Below are positions 36,027 to 44,967 of a stretch of 64,000 nt of DNA, piece after piece. Location of the stretch: the NCBI GenBank assembly GCA_938014245.1, contig CALLSD010000061.1, positions 1 to 64,000 of the forward strand, written 5' to 3'. Made by a program: the position numbers and the translations under genes. How positions within the stretch are numbered: the first letter of the stretch is position 1; each line of letters begins with the position of its first letter. The notes beneath the pieces are model-generated. The model was not told the DNA's origin, searched no databases, and was given only the letters and a program-made list of their open reading frames with translations. The stretch is from an uncultured Actinomyces sp. Lineage in GTDB: Bacteria > Actinomycetota > Actinomycetes > Actinomycetales > Actinomycetaceae.

Positions 36027-37544
36027 ATGTCAGAAGATTCCACTGAGCGGGCACGAGGCGTTGTCGCGCGAATTCTTGCGCGTACCGGAACCGCATTGGA
36101 ATCGACAGCAGGGCAAGAACACTACTCGCAAGCCGGTGAACTCGAGCGAGAGGCACGAGCAGGTACCAGGCGTATCCAAGGTTTGTCGACGGAACTTGAA
36201 GAAATCTCAGAGGTCGAGTACCGGCAAATTCGCCTTGAAAAAGTTGTTCTTGTTGGCTTGCGGACAAGCGGGAGTGAAGAAGAAGCAGAAAACTCGCTGC
36301 GTGAGCTCGCTGCTTTGGCACAGACAGCAGGATCTCAAGTTCTTGATGGTGTGATTCAGAAACGAAGCCATCCTGATCCAGCAACTTATTTAGGCTCGGG
36401 AAAAGCACGTGAACTTGCCGAACTTGTCGCGGCAGACGGGGCTGATACCGTGATTGTCGATGGAGATTTGGCTCCTTCGCAACGCCGTGGTCTTGAAGAT
36501 GTCGTCAAAGTGAAGGTTGTTGATCGCACTGCGTTGATCTTGGATATTTTTGCACAGCACGCTAAATCACGTGAAGGCAAGGCTCAAGTTGAGCTGGCAC
36601 AACTTGAGTATCTTCTTCCACGATTGCGTGGTTGGGGCGAATCGATGTCTCGCCAAGCCGGTGGACGAGTTGCTTCAGGTGAAGGCATCGGTTCACGTGG
36701 TCCAGGTGAGACAAAAATCGAATTGGATCGTCGTCGCATTCGTACTCGAATGGCGAAGCTGCGCGAGCAAATCCGTCGGATGGAGCCGGCGCGCCGCGCT
36801 CAGCGCGCCAATCGCGAGCGCTCGAAAATTCCGGCGGTTGCGATTGCCGGTTACACGAATGCTGGGAAATCGACACTTCTCAATGCTTTAACCGGGGCGG
36901 GAGTGCTGGTTGAAGATGCTCTATTTGCGACCTTGGATCCTACTGTTCGACGCACTCAGACCGAAGACGGACGCGCGTACACGCTTTCCGACACCGTCGG
37001 TTTTGTCTCGCGTCTTCCCACTCAGCTTGTCGAGGCTTTTCGCTCGACTTTGGAAGAAGTGGGGCAAGCTGACGTTATCGTCCACGTTGTTGATGCCGCA
37101 CACCCTGATCCCGTTGGGCAGATTCAAGCGGTGCATTCCGTTTTTGAGACGATTGACGGGGCGCGGGACATCCCAGAACTGATTGTCTTTAACAAGGTCG
37201 ATCTCGCTTCCTCCGAACAACGAGCATTCGTACGTTCCTTGGTTCCCCACGCCGTGCTTGTCAGCGCGGCCACAGGGGAGGGGATCGCTGAGCTCCAGCA
37301 TGCGATTGCCGACATGCTCCCACGGCCAACCGAAGTCATTGATTGTGTCGTTCCCTATGCTCATGGCGCTTTGATCCATCGAGTGCACGAAGAAGGAGAA
37401 CTCATCTTCGAAGATTATCTCGAACAGGGACAACGCATTCGGGCACGCGTTGGGGGTGCTTTAGCTGCAGCGGTGCGCGCTGTTGCCTACTCTGAAGGCT
37501 TGGCAGGCGAAGACGCGAGCGGCGCCGAAAAGGATGAGTCGTGA
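36027..37544 (+). CDS. hflX: GTPase HflX
   Basis: The 505-residue GTPase binds 50S and stalled 70S ribosomes and helps split them under stress. The N-terminal HflX domain contains DPATYLGSGKARELAEL and VDGDLAPSQRRGLED, then the Gly-rich GEGIGSRGPGETKIELDRRRI, and the G domain with G1 GYTNAGKS (275-282), G3 DTVGF and G4 NKVD. The ATG at 36027 is preferred because homology begins there; upstream in-frame sequence is antisense to the methyltransferase gene. It overlaps the next gene by 4 bp. Confidence 0.94.
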   Translation: MSEDSTERARGVVARILARTGTALESTAGQEHYSQAGELEREARAGTRRIQGLSTELEEISEVEYRQIRLEKVVLVGLRTSGSEEEAENSLRELAALAQTAGSQVLDGVIQKRSHPDPATYLGSGKARELAELVAADGADTVIVDGDLAPSQRRGLEDVVKVKVVDRTALILDIFAQHAKSREGKAQVELAQLEYLLPRLRGWGESMSRQAGGRVASGEGIGSRGPGETKIELDRRRIRTRMAKLREQIRRMEPARRAQRANRERSKIPAVAIAGYTNAGKSTLLNALTGAGVLVEDALFATLDPTVRRTQTEDGRAYTLSDTVGFVSRLPTQLVEAFRSTLEEVGQADVIVHVVDAAHPDPVGQIQAVHSVFETIDGARDIPELIVFNKVDLASSEQRAFVRSLVPHAVLVSAATGEGIAELQHAIADMLPRPTEVIDCVVPYAHGALIHRVHEEGELIFEDYLEQGQRIRARVGGALAAAVRAVAYSEGLAGEDASGAEKDES

Positions 37545-39490
37545 GTCGCGGGTCTTCGCTCAAAGCACTCAATCGAGCTCTCAGCGATATTGGTGGTTCC
37601 CCGCGGCCCGGGCAAGAAACCATGGTGAGTGCAATTTGTGATGCACTTGCCGCGCCAGAGAACCTGCTTGTTCAGGCGGGGACCGGAACGGGTAAATCCC
37701 TGGGGTATTTGATTCCCCTCATGGACTTTGCGATGAATCGAGACGAGCGTGTCCTTGTCTCGACTGCGACAAAGAACCTCCAGCACCAGATCCTCACGAA
37801 AGATGCGCCGGTAGCAGCCGATGCCATTGAAGCAACGAGCGGTCGGCGGCCTCGTGTTGCTCTCCTGAAAGGCTGGAATAACTACCTGTGTAACTATCGT
37901 CTTGGCGGGGGATACCCTCTCGAAGGAACCCTTTTCGACATGGGACCTGAGCAAAGCGAAGACGAAGAGGGAACCCATACCACTGAAATGGGCGCACAGA
38001 TACTTCGGCTTCGATCGTGGGCTGGAGACACCGAAACAGGGGACCGCGATGAGCTTGACCCCGGGGTGGATGATCGTGCATGGTCGCAGGTGTCAGTGTC
38101 AAGCTTGGAATGCCTTGGAAAGCAGTGTCCAATGATTGACAACTGCTTTCCTCAAATGGCGCGCGAGCTGGCCCAAGATGCTGATGTCGTCGTGACGAAC
38201 CATTCTCTTCTTGGAATCAATGCCCTAGGAGAGGGGGACCTTTTCGGTCCGATCGGCGCACTCGCGGTCGACGAGGCCCATGAACTCGCTGACAGGGTGC
38301 GTGAACAAGCCTCAGTGTCGCTGTCCGTGAAGATGCTTTCAAGGATCTCAAGGCGCTTGCGCTCTTTAGCCTCGATGGACACCTCGGCTCTGGAAAGCGT
38401 GGGTACCCAGCTCGATTCGGTGATTCGCACTCTTCCAACCGGGCTTCTTGATGACCGTGCACCGCTATCGGGGATTCTTTCGTCCTTTGATTCAGCTTGC
38501 CGTGATTTGGAGACACAGTCCAGCGCGCAGCAGTTAGAGGCAACAGCAAAAGTCATGGTGAAATCCCTCCTTGACCAGCTTGCCCAGGTGGGAGTTGCGT
38601 GGGGGAGAGACCCCGAAAAGAGCGTGACGTGGATTGAGCAAGACGATGATCGAGGCCTCAGTGAACTTGTGATCGCCCCTCTGCATGTTGCCCCCGCCCT
38701 TGCCGAGCATGCCTTTGGGGAAAAGCCGACGATTCTGACTTCGGCGACCTTGCGCTTGGGAGATAGCTTCGAGCCTCTTGCCTACAAGACCGGGGTGATG
38801 ATGGCGCCTCTGCCGTGGAAGGGGATCGATGTAGGTTCTCCTTTCGATGCGGCCAAACAGGGAATCCTCTATATCGCCGCTTCGCTTCCCGCTCCTCGTC
38901 CAGAAGGCCCCAGCGTTGAATCTTTGGAACACATGAGTCGTCTGGTACGTGCCAGTGGCGGTGGCGCTCTTGTGCTTTTTTCCTCGTGGAAAGGTGCCCG
39001 TGCGGGAGCTGAGCAGCTTCGAGCTGATGGGATGAAAGATGTCATGCTCCAAGGTGAGGACTCGCTGAGTACTTTGATCAAACGTTTCCGTCGCGAACGC
39101 GATTCGGTTCTTGTAGGAACGATGTCTTTGTGGCAAGGCGTTGATGTGGTTGGAGATGCGTGTCGCCTTGTGGTCATTGACAAAATTCCATTTCCACATC
39201 CTCACAACCCCATGGTGAAGGCCCTGACGCGAGATGCTGATCGACAGCGGCAGAGTGGCTTTTGGCAGGTGAGTGTCAATCATGCGGCCCTCATGATGGC
39301 TCAGGGAGCCGGACGTTTACTTCGATCACACGAAGATCGTGGAGTCGTTGCAGTTTTGGATTCACGCCTTGCGACACGGAATTATGGTGCTTATATCCGT
39401 GCTTCCATGCCTAAGCTCTGGCCAACACGCGACATTGATGTTGCGTGCTCTGCCCTTGAGCGTTTACAGGCGGATTTGCCAGAAAAATAA
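37541..39490 (+). CDS. DinG/YoaA-like ATP-dependent DNA helicase
   Basis: This 649-residue superfamily 2 helicase of the XPD/DinG group has Walker A AGTGTGKS (46-53), the DEAH box as VDEAHE, and the cysteine cluster LECLGKQCPMIDNC between them, which probably holds a [4Fe-4S] cluster. C-terminal motifs V-VI are SVLVGTMSLWQGVDV and GAGRLLRSHEDRG. Such enzymes unwind damaged or structured DNA. GTG overlaps the hflX stop. No SOS box is near, unlike E. coli dinG. Confidence 0.9.
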   Translation: MSRGSSLKALNRALSDIGGSPRPGQETMVSAICDALAAPENLLVQAGTGTGKSLGYLIPLMDFAMNRDERVLVSTATKNLQHQILTKDAPVAADAIEATSGRRPRVALLKGWNNYLCNYRLGGGYPLEGTLFDMGPEQSEDEEGTHTTEMGAQILRLRSWAGDTETGDRDELDPGVDDRAWSQVSVSSLECLGKQCPMIDNCFPQMARELAQDADVVVTNHSLLGINALGEGDLFGPIGALAVDEAHELADRVREQASVSLSVKMLSRISRRLRSLASMDTSALESVGTQLDSVIRTLPTGLLDDRAPLSGILSSFDSACRDLETQSSAQQLEATAKVMVKSLLDQLAQVGVAWGRDPEKSVTWIEQDDDRGLSELVIAPLHVAPALAEHAFGEKPTILTSATLRLGDSFEPLAYKTGVMMAPLPWKGIDVGSPFDAAKQGILYIAASLPAPRPEGPSVESLEHMSRLVRASGGGALVLFSSWKGARAGAEQLRADGMKDVMLQGEDSLSTLIKRFRRERDSVLVGTMSLWQGVDVVGDACRLVVIDKIPFPHPHNPMVKALTRDADRQRQSGFWQVSVNHAALMMAQGAGRLLRSHEDRGVVAVLDSRLATRNYGAYIRASMPKLWPTRDIDVACSALERLQADLPEK

Positions 39491-39585
39491 AGCGGTACAA
39501 CTCACCGCTAAGTGGGAGTTTAGCCCTGTCATCCGCTTGAGCGATCTGCAACAATAGACGTGCTCAGTCGTTTAGGAGGTCATTC

Positions 39586-40572
39586 ATGCCCACCCATGCT
39601 CAAAGTCTGTATCCCGGATCTTCAGGCCGTCCTTCGAAGATCGCAATTGTTGGTGCCGGTGCGGTTGGAACCGCTGTCGCTTATGCCTGTTTGATGCGTG
39701 GGGATGCTCGTGACATCGTCCTTCATGACATCAATAAGCCCAAGGTGGAAGCTGAAGCCTTGGATATGGCGCACGGTATCCAATTCACGCCCTCCGGTTC
39801 CGTAGAGGGATCCGATGACGTGGAGATCGTTCGCGGCGCTGACCTGGTGATCGTCACTGCAGGAGCGAAACAGAAGCCCGGGCAGTCTCGTCTGGAATTG
39901 GCCGGATCCACCGTTGACTTGATGCGCAAGATTTTGCCCAACCTTCTCAACGTCGCTCCCGAAGCGCGCTATATGTTCATCACGAACCCGGTTGACGTTG
40001 TCACCTACGCCGCGCTCAAGATTACGGGCCTGCCTCGTAACCAGGTTTTTGGTTCGGGTACCGTTTTGGACACTTCACGCCTGCGCTACTTAGTCTCTTT
40101 GGAAACCGGAGTCGCAACGCAGAATATTCACGCCTATGTCGCTGGTGAACACGGCGATTCCGAGGTGGCACTGTGGTCCTCTGCTGAGATTGGCAACGTG
40201 CCCTTGCGTCACTGGGGACCGACCCTGTCTGGCAAGCTTTTTGACGCTGAGCTGCGTCAGCAAATCGCGCTGGACGTTGTGAACTCCGCCTACAAGATTA
40301 TTGAAGGCAAGGGTGCAACAAACTACGCAATTGGCTTGGCTGCCTCGAACATCGCCCGCGCGGTGCTTCGTGACGAAAACCGTGTCCTCACGATTTCGAC
40401 CCTCTTGGAAGATTGGGAAGGAATCTCGGATGTCTGCATGGCTGCGCCGACACTGGTTGGACGAGAAGGCGCTGGGCGCGTGTTGAATCCGCCTTTGACG
40501 CTGGCTGAACGCGACGGTTTGACCGAGTCTGCAACGCGTCTGCGTCAAGTCGCTCGCGATCTGGGTTTCTGA
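39586..40572 (+). CDS. ldh: L-lactate dehydrogenase
   Basis: The 328-residue enzyme reduces pyruvate to L-lactate with NADH. The Rossmann motif GAGAVGTAVAYA is followed by the adenosine-binding Asp in LHDINKPK, then ITNPVDVVTYAALKITGLPRNQVFGSGTVLDTSRLR with the catalytic Asp and substrate Arg, and the catalytic His in GEHGDSEVALWS. TTAGGAGG precedes the ATG. It is monocistronic, ended by a hairpin shared with lexA. It indicates fermentative metabolism in this organism. Confidence 0.95.
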   Translation: MPTHAQSLYPGSSGRPSKIAIVGAGAVGTAVAYACLMRGDARDIVLHDINKPKVEAEALDMAHGIQFTPSGSVEGSDDVEIVRGADLVIVTAGAKQKPGQSRLELAGSTVDLMRKILPNLLNVAPEARYMFITNPVDVVTYAALKITGLPRNQVFGSGTVLDTSRLRYLVSLETGVATQNIHAYVAGEHGDSEVALWSSAEIGNVPLRHWGPTLSGKLFDAELRQQIALDVVNSAYKIIEGKGATNYAIGLAASNIARAVLRDENRVLTISTLLEDWEGISDVCMAAPTLVGREGAGRVLNPPLTLAERDGLTESATRLRQVARDLGF

Positions 40573-40593
40573 GCTCTCAACTGTTCGGATAAA

Positions 40594-40630
40594 AGTTGTG
40601 GCCAAGGCATAGGATGCCTTGGCCACAACT
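40594..40630. terminator. Bidirectional terminator between ldh and lexA
   Basis: A perfect 17-bp stem (40594-40610 with 40614-40630) with a 3-nt loop is followed by ATTTTGTTTT on the plus strand. It ends ldh (plus) and lies just downstream of lexA (minus). Confidence 0.9.
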
Positions 40631-40638
40631 ATTTTGTT

Positions 40639-41328
40639 TTAGAGGGATCGGATGACGGTAACGACTCGTCCCATAATTGTTGATTCATCGCCCGGGATGG
40701 GGGCGTAGTTTTCATTGTGGGGGAGCAGCCAGACATGTCCCTGAGTACGTGAAAACTCCTTGACGGTTGCTTCCCCGTCGATCATTGCTGCGACGAATTG
40801 TCCGTTGAGTGCTGTTGACTGGCTGCGGATCACAACGAAATCACCGTCGAGGATCCCGGCATCGACCATAGAGTCTCCGTGCACTTCAAGCATGAAGAGT
40901 TCTCCATGGCCGGTCAGGCGGGTGGGGAGTTCGAAAATATCCTCGATTGATTGTTCTGCCGTGATGGGTGCACCCGCAGCAATTCTTCCGACAAGAGGAA
41001 TTGCCGAGGCTTCTTCATCAACGTGAGCGGTGGGAATTTCGACAGTGACAACTTTGGTGGAGCCTGGAGTCTTCGGTTCTTTCTCTTCCCCTAAAACCGA
41101 TTTGCCAAGCTCTGAGACCTCAAGTGCACGAGGAAGTCCGGGCACTTTCTGGAGGAAACCCAAACGCTCGAGAGTGTCGAGGTGATGCTTGACGGTTGAT
41201 GGGGAAGATAATCCAACGACCTGCGCGATTTCTCGCACCGATGGAGGGAAACCGCGAGTGCGTACTTCGGTGTTAATCAGGCGCAGAATCTCGATTTGCC
41301 GCTCGGTCAATTCTGTGTCGCTGCTCAC
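40639..41328 (-). CDS. lexA: SOS repressor LexA
   Basis: The 229-residue repressor has a winged-helix N-terminus (LTERQIEILRLINTEVRTRGFPPSVREIAQVVGLSS) and a C-terminal S24 protease domain. The self-cleavage site is Ala118-Gly119 (RIAAGAP), the nucleophile Ser153 (GDSM) and the general base Lys190 (ATVKEF). The GTG at 41328 is preferred because GAAGGA lies 6 nt upstream; a TTG at 41349 would add 7 residues. Three SOS boxes in the divergent intergenic region predict autoregulation. Confidence 0.96.
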   Translation of the reverse strand: MSSDTELTERQIEILRLINTEVRTRGFPPSVREIAQVVGLSSPSTVKHHLDTLERLGFLQKVPGLPRALEVSELGKSVLGEEKEPKTPGSTKVVTVEIPTAHVDEEASAIPLVGRIAAGAPITAEQSIEDIFELPTRLTGHGELFMLEVHGDSMVDAGILDGDFVVIRSQSTALNGQFVAAMIDGEATVKEFSRTQGHVWLLPHNENYAPIPGDESTIMGRVVTVIRSL

Positions 41329-41418
41329 GATAATTCCTTCGAGGCTCAAAAGTGGATGGAAATGAAAGTGTCCCGTGGTCCACTCTCACCGTTAAGAATA
41401 CGGGAGAAATCGGCTAAA

Positions 41419-41434
41419 TCAAACATATGTTCGA
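41419..41434. promoter_or_regulatory. SOS box 1, lexA proximal
   Basis: TCAAACATATGTTCGA is a near-palindromic LexA box (minus strand TCGAACATATGTTTGA), 91 bp upstream of the lexA start. Confidence 0.8.
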
Positions 41435-41466
41435 AAATGGCTCGACATTTCTCGAAAGAATTGCTA

Positions 41467-41482
41467 TCGTACAAGTGTTCGA
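41467..41482. promoter_or_regulatory. SOS box 2, in the lysM promoter spacer
   Basis: TCGTACAAGTGTTCGA is a good LexA box. It lies within the 17-bp spacer of a possible lysM promoter (TTGCTA at 41461-41466, GAACAT at 41484-41489) and abuts box 3, sharing one base. Confidence 0.7.
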
Positions 41483-41497
41483 CGAACATGTGTACGA
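41482..41497. promoter_or_regulatory. SOS box 3, abutting box 2
   Basis: ACGAACATGTGTACGA resembles the LexA consensus, with the GAAC-N4-GTAC core. It lies 16 bp before the lysM gene start and covers the proposed -10. Confidence 0.6.
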
Positions 41498-41513
41498 CCG
41501 AAAGGGGAACATT

Positions 41514-41969
41514 GTGAGCACACTGACTGTTGCTGCCACTCAAGAGGCAAGCCGTCGTCCGCACCTTGAAATCGTTCGTGATGAACCTCTTGCACATATC
41601 TACGACATTCGAAACGCGCCTTCTGCTCGTCGCCGTCGACAGGTTCTTCGCGCAGACGATCCCTCGATGCGACGCCATCCCGTCTTGGTTCAACGCACTC
41701 AATTCAATCTGCGTCGCGCACTCACCTCAGGTCTTGCATTTGTCACCGCTGTGGGGATTGCGATCGGGGCTGGTCTTGCTCTGCAGACTTCCCCATACGA
41801 TGGCCCGACGCGGGTTGTCTCCGTTTCCAGGGGGGACAGCGTGTGGAGCTTGGCTCAAGGTGTCGATACTTCGCGTCCCTTGCAGGACGTTGTGACAGAC
41901 ATCGAGCAGCTCAATGACATTCAGGGAGCTCTTCAGGTTGGGCAGGAAGTGCGCATTCCGACTCGTTAA
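41514..41969 (+). CDS. LysM-domain SOS-induced cell-division suppressor (ChiZ/DivS-like)
   Basis: The GTG at 41514 (AAAGGGGA upstream) gives 151 residues: a basic cytoplasmic N-terminus, one membrane segment (about 80-100, LAFVTAVGIAIGAGLALQ), then an external LysM domain (VVSVSRGDSVWSLAQ...LQVGQEVRIPTR). In Mycobacterium and Corynebacterium the gene divergent from lexA (Rv2719c/ChiZ, DivS) encodes a similar small protein that blocks division after DNA damage. Position, topology and the SOS boxes support the same role here. Confidence 0.85.
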   Translation: MSTLTVAATQEASRRPHLEIVRDEPLAHIYDIRNAPSARRRRQVLRADDPSMRRHPVLVQRTQFNLRRALTSGLAFVTAVGIAIGAGLALQTSPYDGPTRVVSVSRGDSVWSLAQGVDTSRPLQDVVTDIEQLNDIQGALQVGQEVRIPTR

Positions 41970-42007
41970 AGCTTCGTGAAGTATCGCCTTGCTCCACCGT
42001 GTCATAG

Positions 42008-42036
42008 TTGCGAATTGTGACGATCAACCGTAGCGT
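42008..42036 (+). promoter_or_regulatory. Promoter giving a leaderless nrdR transcript
   Basis: TTGCGA (42008-42013), a 17-bp spacer and TAGCGT (42031-42036) form a good sigma-A-type promoter. The expected transcription start, 6-7 nt after the -10, coincides with the GTG start codon at 42043. Confidence 0.6.
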
Positions 42037-42042
42037 TAGAGG

Positions 42043-42522
42043 GTGCATTGCCCCTTCTGTCACAACCCCGATTCGCGCGTCGTCGATACGCGTATTGCGG
42101 ATGATGGCGCCTCGATTCGTAGGCGAAGGGAATGTACGTCCTGCAAGAAACGATTCACCACGCTAGAGACTTCATCCTTCCAGGTCGTAAAACGCTCGGG
42201 TGTGATTGAGCCTTTCTCGCGTAATAAAGTCGTTGCTGGCGTGCGGAAAGCGTGTCAGGGGCGCCCCGTCAGTGATGACGAATTGGCTCTTCTCGCGCAA
42301 CAGGTTGAAGAACATCTTCGCACCTCAGGGGTCTCCTCAGTGTCCAGTGACGAAGTTGGGAAGGCAATTTTGCCCTTCCTGCAGGACCTCGACGAAATCG
42401 CGTACTTGCGTTTCGCTTCGGTCTACCACGCCTTCAACTCGCTTGATGACTTTGCGCGGGCGATTGACACCCTGCGCCAACGCTCGCAAGAAAAAGCTCA
42501 AGCCAGCAAAGCACACAGCTAA
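42043..42522 (+). CDS. nrdR: Transcriptional repressor NrdR
   Basis: The 159-residue repressor of ribonucleotide reductase genes has an N-terminal zinc ribbon (CPFC at residues 3-6, CTSC around 32-35) and an ATP-cone domain ([30 protein letters not shown]) that senses ATP/dATP. Only a GAGG touching the GTG lies upstream, too close to be a ribosome site, while a promoter placed to start transcription at the GTG suggests leaderless expression. No nrdJ follows; the gene is convergent with the helicase gene, 10 bp away. Actinobacteria commonly have lexA-lysM-nrdR in this order. Confidence 0.94.
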   Translation: MHCPFCHNPDSRVVDTRIADDGASIRRRRECTSCKKRFTTLETSSFQVVKRSGVIEPFSRNKVVAGVRKACQGRPVSDDELALLAQQVEEHLRTSGVSSVSSDEVGKAILPFLQDLDEIAYLRFASVYHAFNSLDDFARAIDTLRQRSQEKAQASKAHS

Positions 42523-42532
42523 AAACGCGGGA

Positions 42533-44791
42533 TTATTCGTCCCAATCCTCCATACCGCGGGGCAGCTCGTGGCATGTGAGCGCGTGTAAATCATGGGTCG
42601 CACGCGTGAGAGCAACGAAGAGATCTCCGCTTCCCTGCTCCAAAATTTCCCGAGGCTCAACGACCACTACGGAGTCAAACTCCAAACCTTTGGCGCCAGC
42701 TGCAGTCAAGTAACTCACCCGCTGGTCAAGCGCTGAGGCTCCCGATTCATCCGCATGCCACTGGCGTGCCTGGGAATCTGGCACAATGACGCACACTCGG
42801 CCATTTCCCTCGCCTTCCTCCAAATTCAAGCGTTCTTCCATTGCGCTTACCGCAGCTTGAACGCGAATCCGTAAATCGGCCTCGTCGCGGGCGCGGGAAG
42901 CACGGTAGCAATGCGGAACGCCGCGGACGGCCTCCATGGGATAGAGCACGGGTGAGCCGTGCAATGCCATTACAGACTGCGCGATCCGAGTCAGCGTTCG
43001 AGGAGTTCGGTAGGAGATCGAAAGAACAAACTCCTCGCTGAATGCGCGTGCCGCGGGTCCAAGTGCCTGCTTCCATGAACTCGGACGACGGTGGCCGCGT
43101 TTTTGATCAAGGTCGCCGACAACAGTCATCGAACGAGTCGGACAACGTCGAAGAAGACAACGCCACGCCATGGGGGAGAGGTCCTGGGCCTCGTCGATGA
43201 CGATGTGCCCATAGGTCCACGCGCGGTCGGCGCGCGCCCGCTCAGCCAAAGGAACAACTGCGCGAACCTCTTGGGTCTGACGCATAAGCATCTCGGCAGT
43301 CACGATGCCGCCACCTAGACCCGTTGCCTGCAAAGCATCGTTTGCGCGTTCGCGTTCTTCCTTTTCGCGTTGTTTCTCGGCCCGCGCGCTCTGAGCTGAA
43401 GCCACATCAAGAGTGCCCAGAAGTTCTTCGAGCTCGTCAATGAGAGGAATATCAGCAGTGGTGAAGGGCTCATCGGCACTGCGCTTCAAAGCCGCGAGTT
43501 CTTCAACAGACAGGGGAGAGCCAGCGGCGCGATTGGCAGCGGCTAAGAGAGCGGGACGAGACCACAGTTTGCGTAGGAATGCTGGAGCTTGGGTTGGCAT
43601 CCAGGCAAGGTTGATGGCACGCCGAGCATCGATTGAATCGCGAATCTCGGCCATCCATGAATTGAGATCGTCAGGATCAATATCGGCTGCGCTGTGAGCA
43701 TCCCCTGCTTCGATGATGAGCCTGTTCGCCAAGAGTTCCATGAGTCCCAATGCGAAAGATTCACGGACAACATTGTGGGGGCGTCCGCTGCGGCGTGCGC
43801 GCGAAATTGCAGAGCGCACCTCTTCAGCGCTCAAGGTAACGCGTCGGTTCCAGACCTGAAGGACCTGATCGCGCTGAGGATTACGTGGGATGAGGCGCAC
43901 GGCCTCGCGAAGGATACGGGCAAAAGCGGCACGTCCCTTAATTTCGGCGCATTCGGGCGATTCCTCGCCACGGCTCGACACTCCCGGGACGAGGTCGCCG
44001 ATGGTCATCTGGACGACTCCGGACTCTCCAAGAGAGGGGAGAACCTGCTCGATATAACGCAAGAAGGTGCGTGACGGTCCAATGATCAGTACTCCGGAAC
44101 GCTCAAGGCGTTCGCGCTGGGTGTAGAGCAAGTATGCTGCGCGGTGAAGAGCAACGGCAGTTTTTCCGGTTCCCGGTCCTCCCTGGACGACGAGGATCCC
44201 GCGGTCACTTGCTCGAATGACTCGGTCCTGCTCGCCTTGAATCGTTGCGACGATATCGCCCATTCTTCCGCTTCGTGCCGAGGAAAGAGCAGACATCAAT
44301 GCTCCTTCGCCCTGCAGAGTTAAGCCATGCGTGTGGGCCTGCTCGGCGTCCAAGAGCTCGTCTTCCACGGAGGTGACGGTGCGTGCGCGGGTCGCGATGT
44401 GTCGCCTGCGAACAACGCCTTGGGGGTCTTGGGCTGTTGCTTGGTAGAAAGGCGCAGAGATCGGTGCCCTCCAGTCGACAAGGAGGGGAATAGAGTGCTC
44501 ATCAAGCAAAGAAACACGGCCGATATAGTGCCGAGATTGGTCACTCATGTCGAGGCGCCCAAAAACCAGACGTTCTTCGACGTTATCGAGGCGTGTCGAC
44601 AGCTCTGCAAAGTGCGAGGCCAAGGCATCGCGCTCGGTCCATCCCTGCGCATTTCCCACACCGTGATTCGCATCGATTTTTTGGCGCTGCTCGCGGTATT
44701 GCGTTCGCAGTTCATCAAGGCGCGAATAAGCGCGATCAACGAAGCTTTGTTCTTCGCTCAAGTGATCTGCGGTGCGAGCTGAGTCAGACAT
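42533..44791 (-). CDS. HelD/HelR-like superfamily 1 helicase, RNA polymerase recycling
   Basis: The 752-residue ATPase has an N-terminal charged coiled-coil (about 12-80), Walker A GGPGTGKT (204-211), the Walker B/DEAQ box VIDEAQDLSP, and C-terminal motifs SYRTPRTL and FVALTRATHDLHAL. This architecture, with the long N-terminal arm before the UvrD-like core, is that of HelD. HelD binds RNA polymerase and frees it from DNA; the actinobacterial class includes HelR, which protects polymerase from rifampicin. GAGAGG precedes the ATG. A plain UvrD-type repair helicase is less likely because of the N-terminal arm. Confidence 0.88.
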   Translation of the reverse strand: MSDSARTADHLSEEQSFVDRAYSRLDELRTQYREQRQKIDANHGVGNAQGWTERDALASHFAELSTRLDNVEERLVFGRLDMSDQSRHYIGRVSLLDEHSIPLLVDWRAPISAPFYQATAQDPQGVVRRRHIATRARTVTSVEDELLDAEQAHTHGLTLQGEGALMSALSSARSGRMGDIVATIQGEQDRVIRASDRGILVVQGGPGTGKTAVALHRAAYLLYTQRERLERSGVLIIGPSRTFLRYIEQVLPSLGESGVVQMTIGDLVPGVSSRGEESPECAEIKGRAAFARILREAVRLIPRNPQRDQVLQVWNRRVTLSAEEVRSAISRARRSGRPHNVVRESFALGLMELLANRLIIEAGDAHSAADIDPDDLNSWMAEIRDSIDARRAINLAWMPTQAPAFLRKLWSRPALLAAANRAAGSPLSVEELAALKRSADEPFTTADIPLIDELEELLGTLDVASAQSARAEKQREKEERERANDALQATGLGGGIVTAEMLMRQTQEVRAVVPLAERARADRAWTYGHIVIDEAQDLSPMAWRCLLRRCPTRSMTVVGDLDQKRGHRRPSSWKQALGPAARAFSEEFVLSISYRTPRTLTRIAQSVMALHGSPVLYPMEAVRGVPHCYRASRARDEADLRIRVQAAVSAMEERLNLEEGEGNGRVCVIVPDSQARQWHADESGASALDQRVSYLTAAGAKGLEFDSVVVVEPREILEQGSGDLFVALTRATHDLHALTCHELPRGMEDWDE

Positions 44792-44967
44792 CGGGACCTC
44801 TCGGTAGAAAAAGTCTGGCGTTCTATTTTGCCGTATCTGGACCCCAAATTCCTGTGATATGCCCTTGGCGCAATTGTGGGATTAACCGCGCTGGAAGGAT
44901 GTAAACAATGTAGTTTTACTATGAGTAGTGCCCACTGGGGGCGAGTTTGACACCAAAGGAGGGGAAC

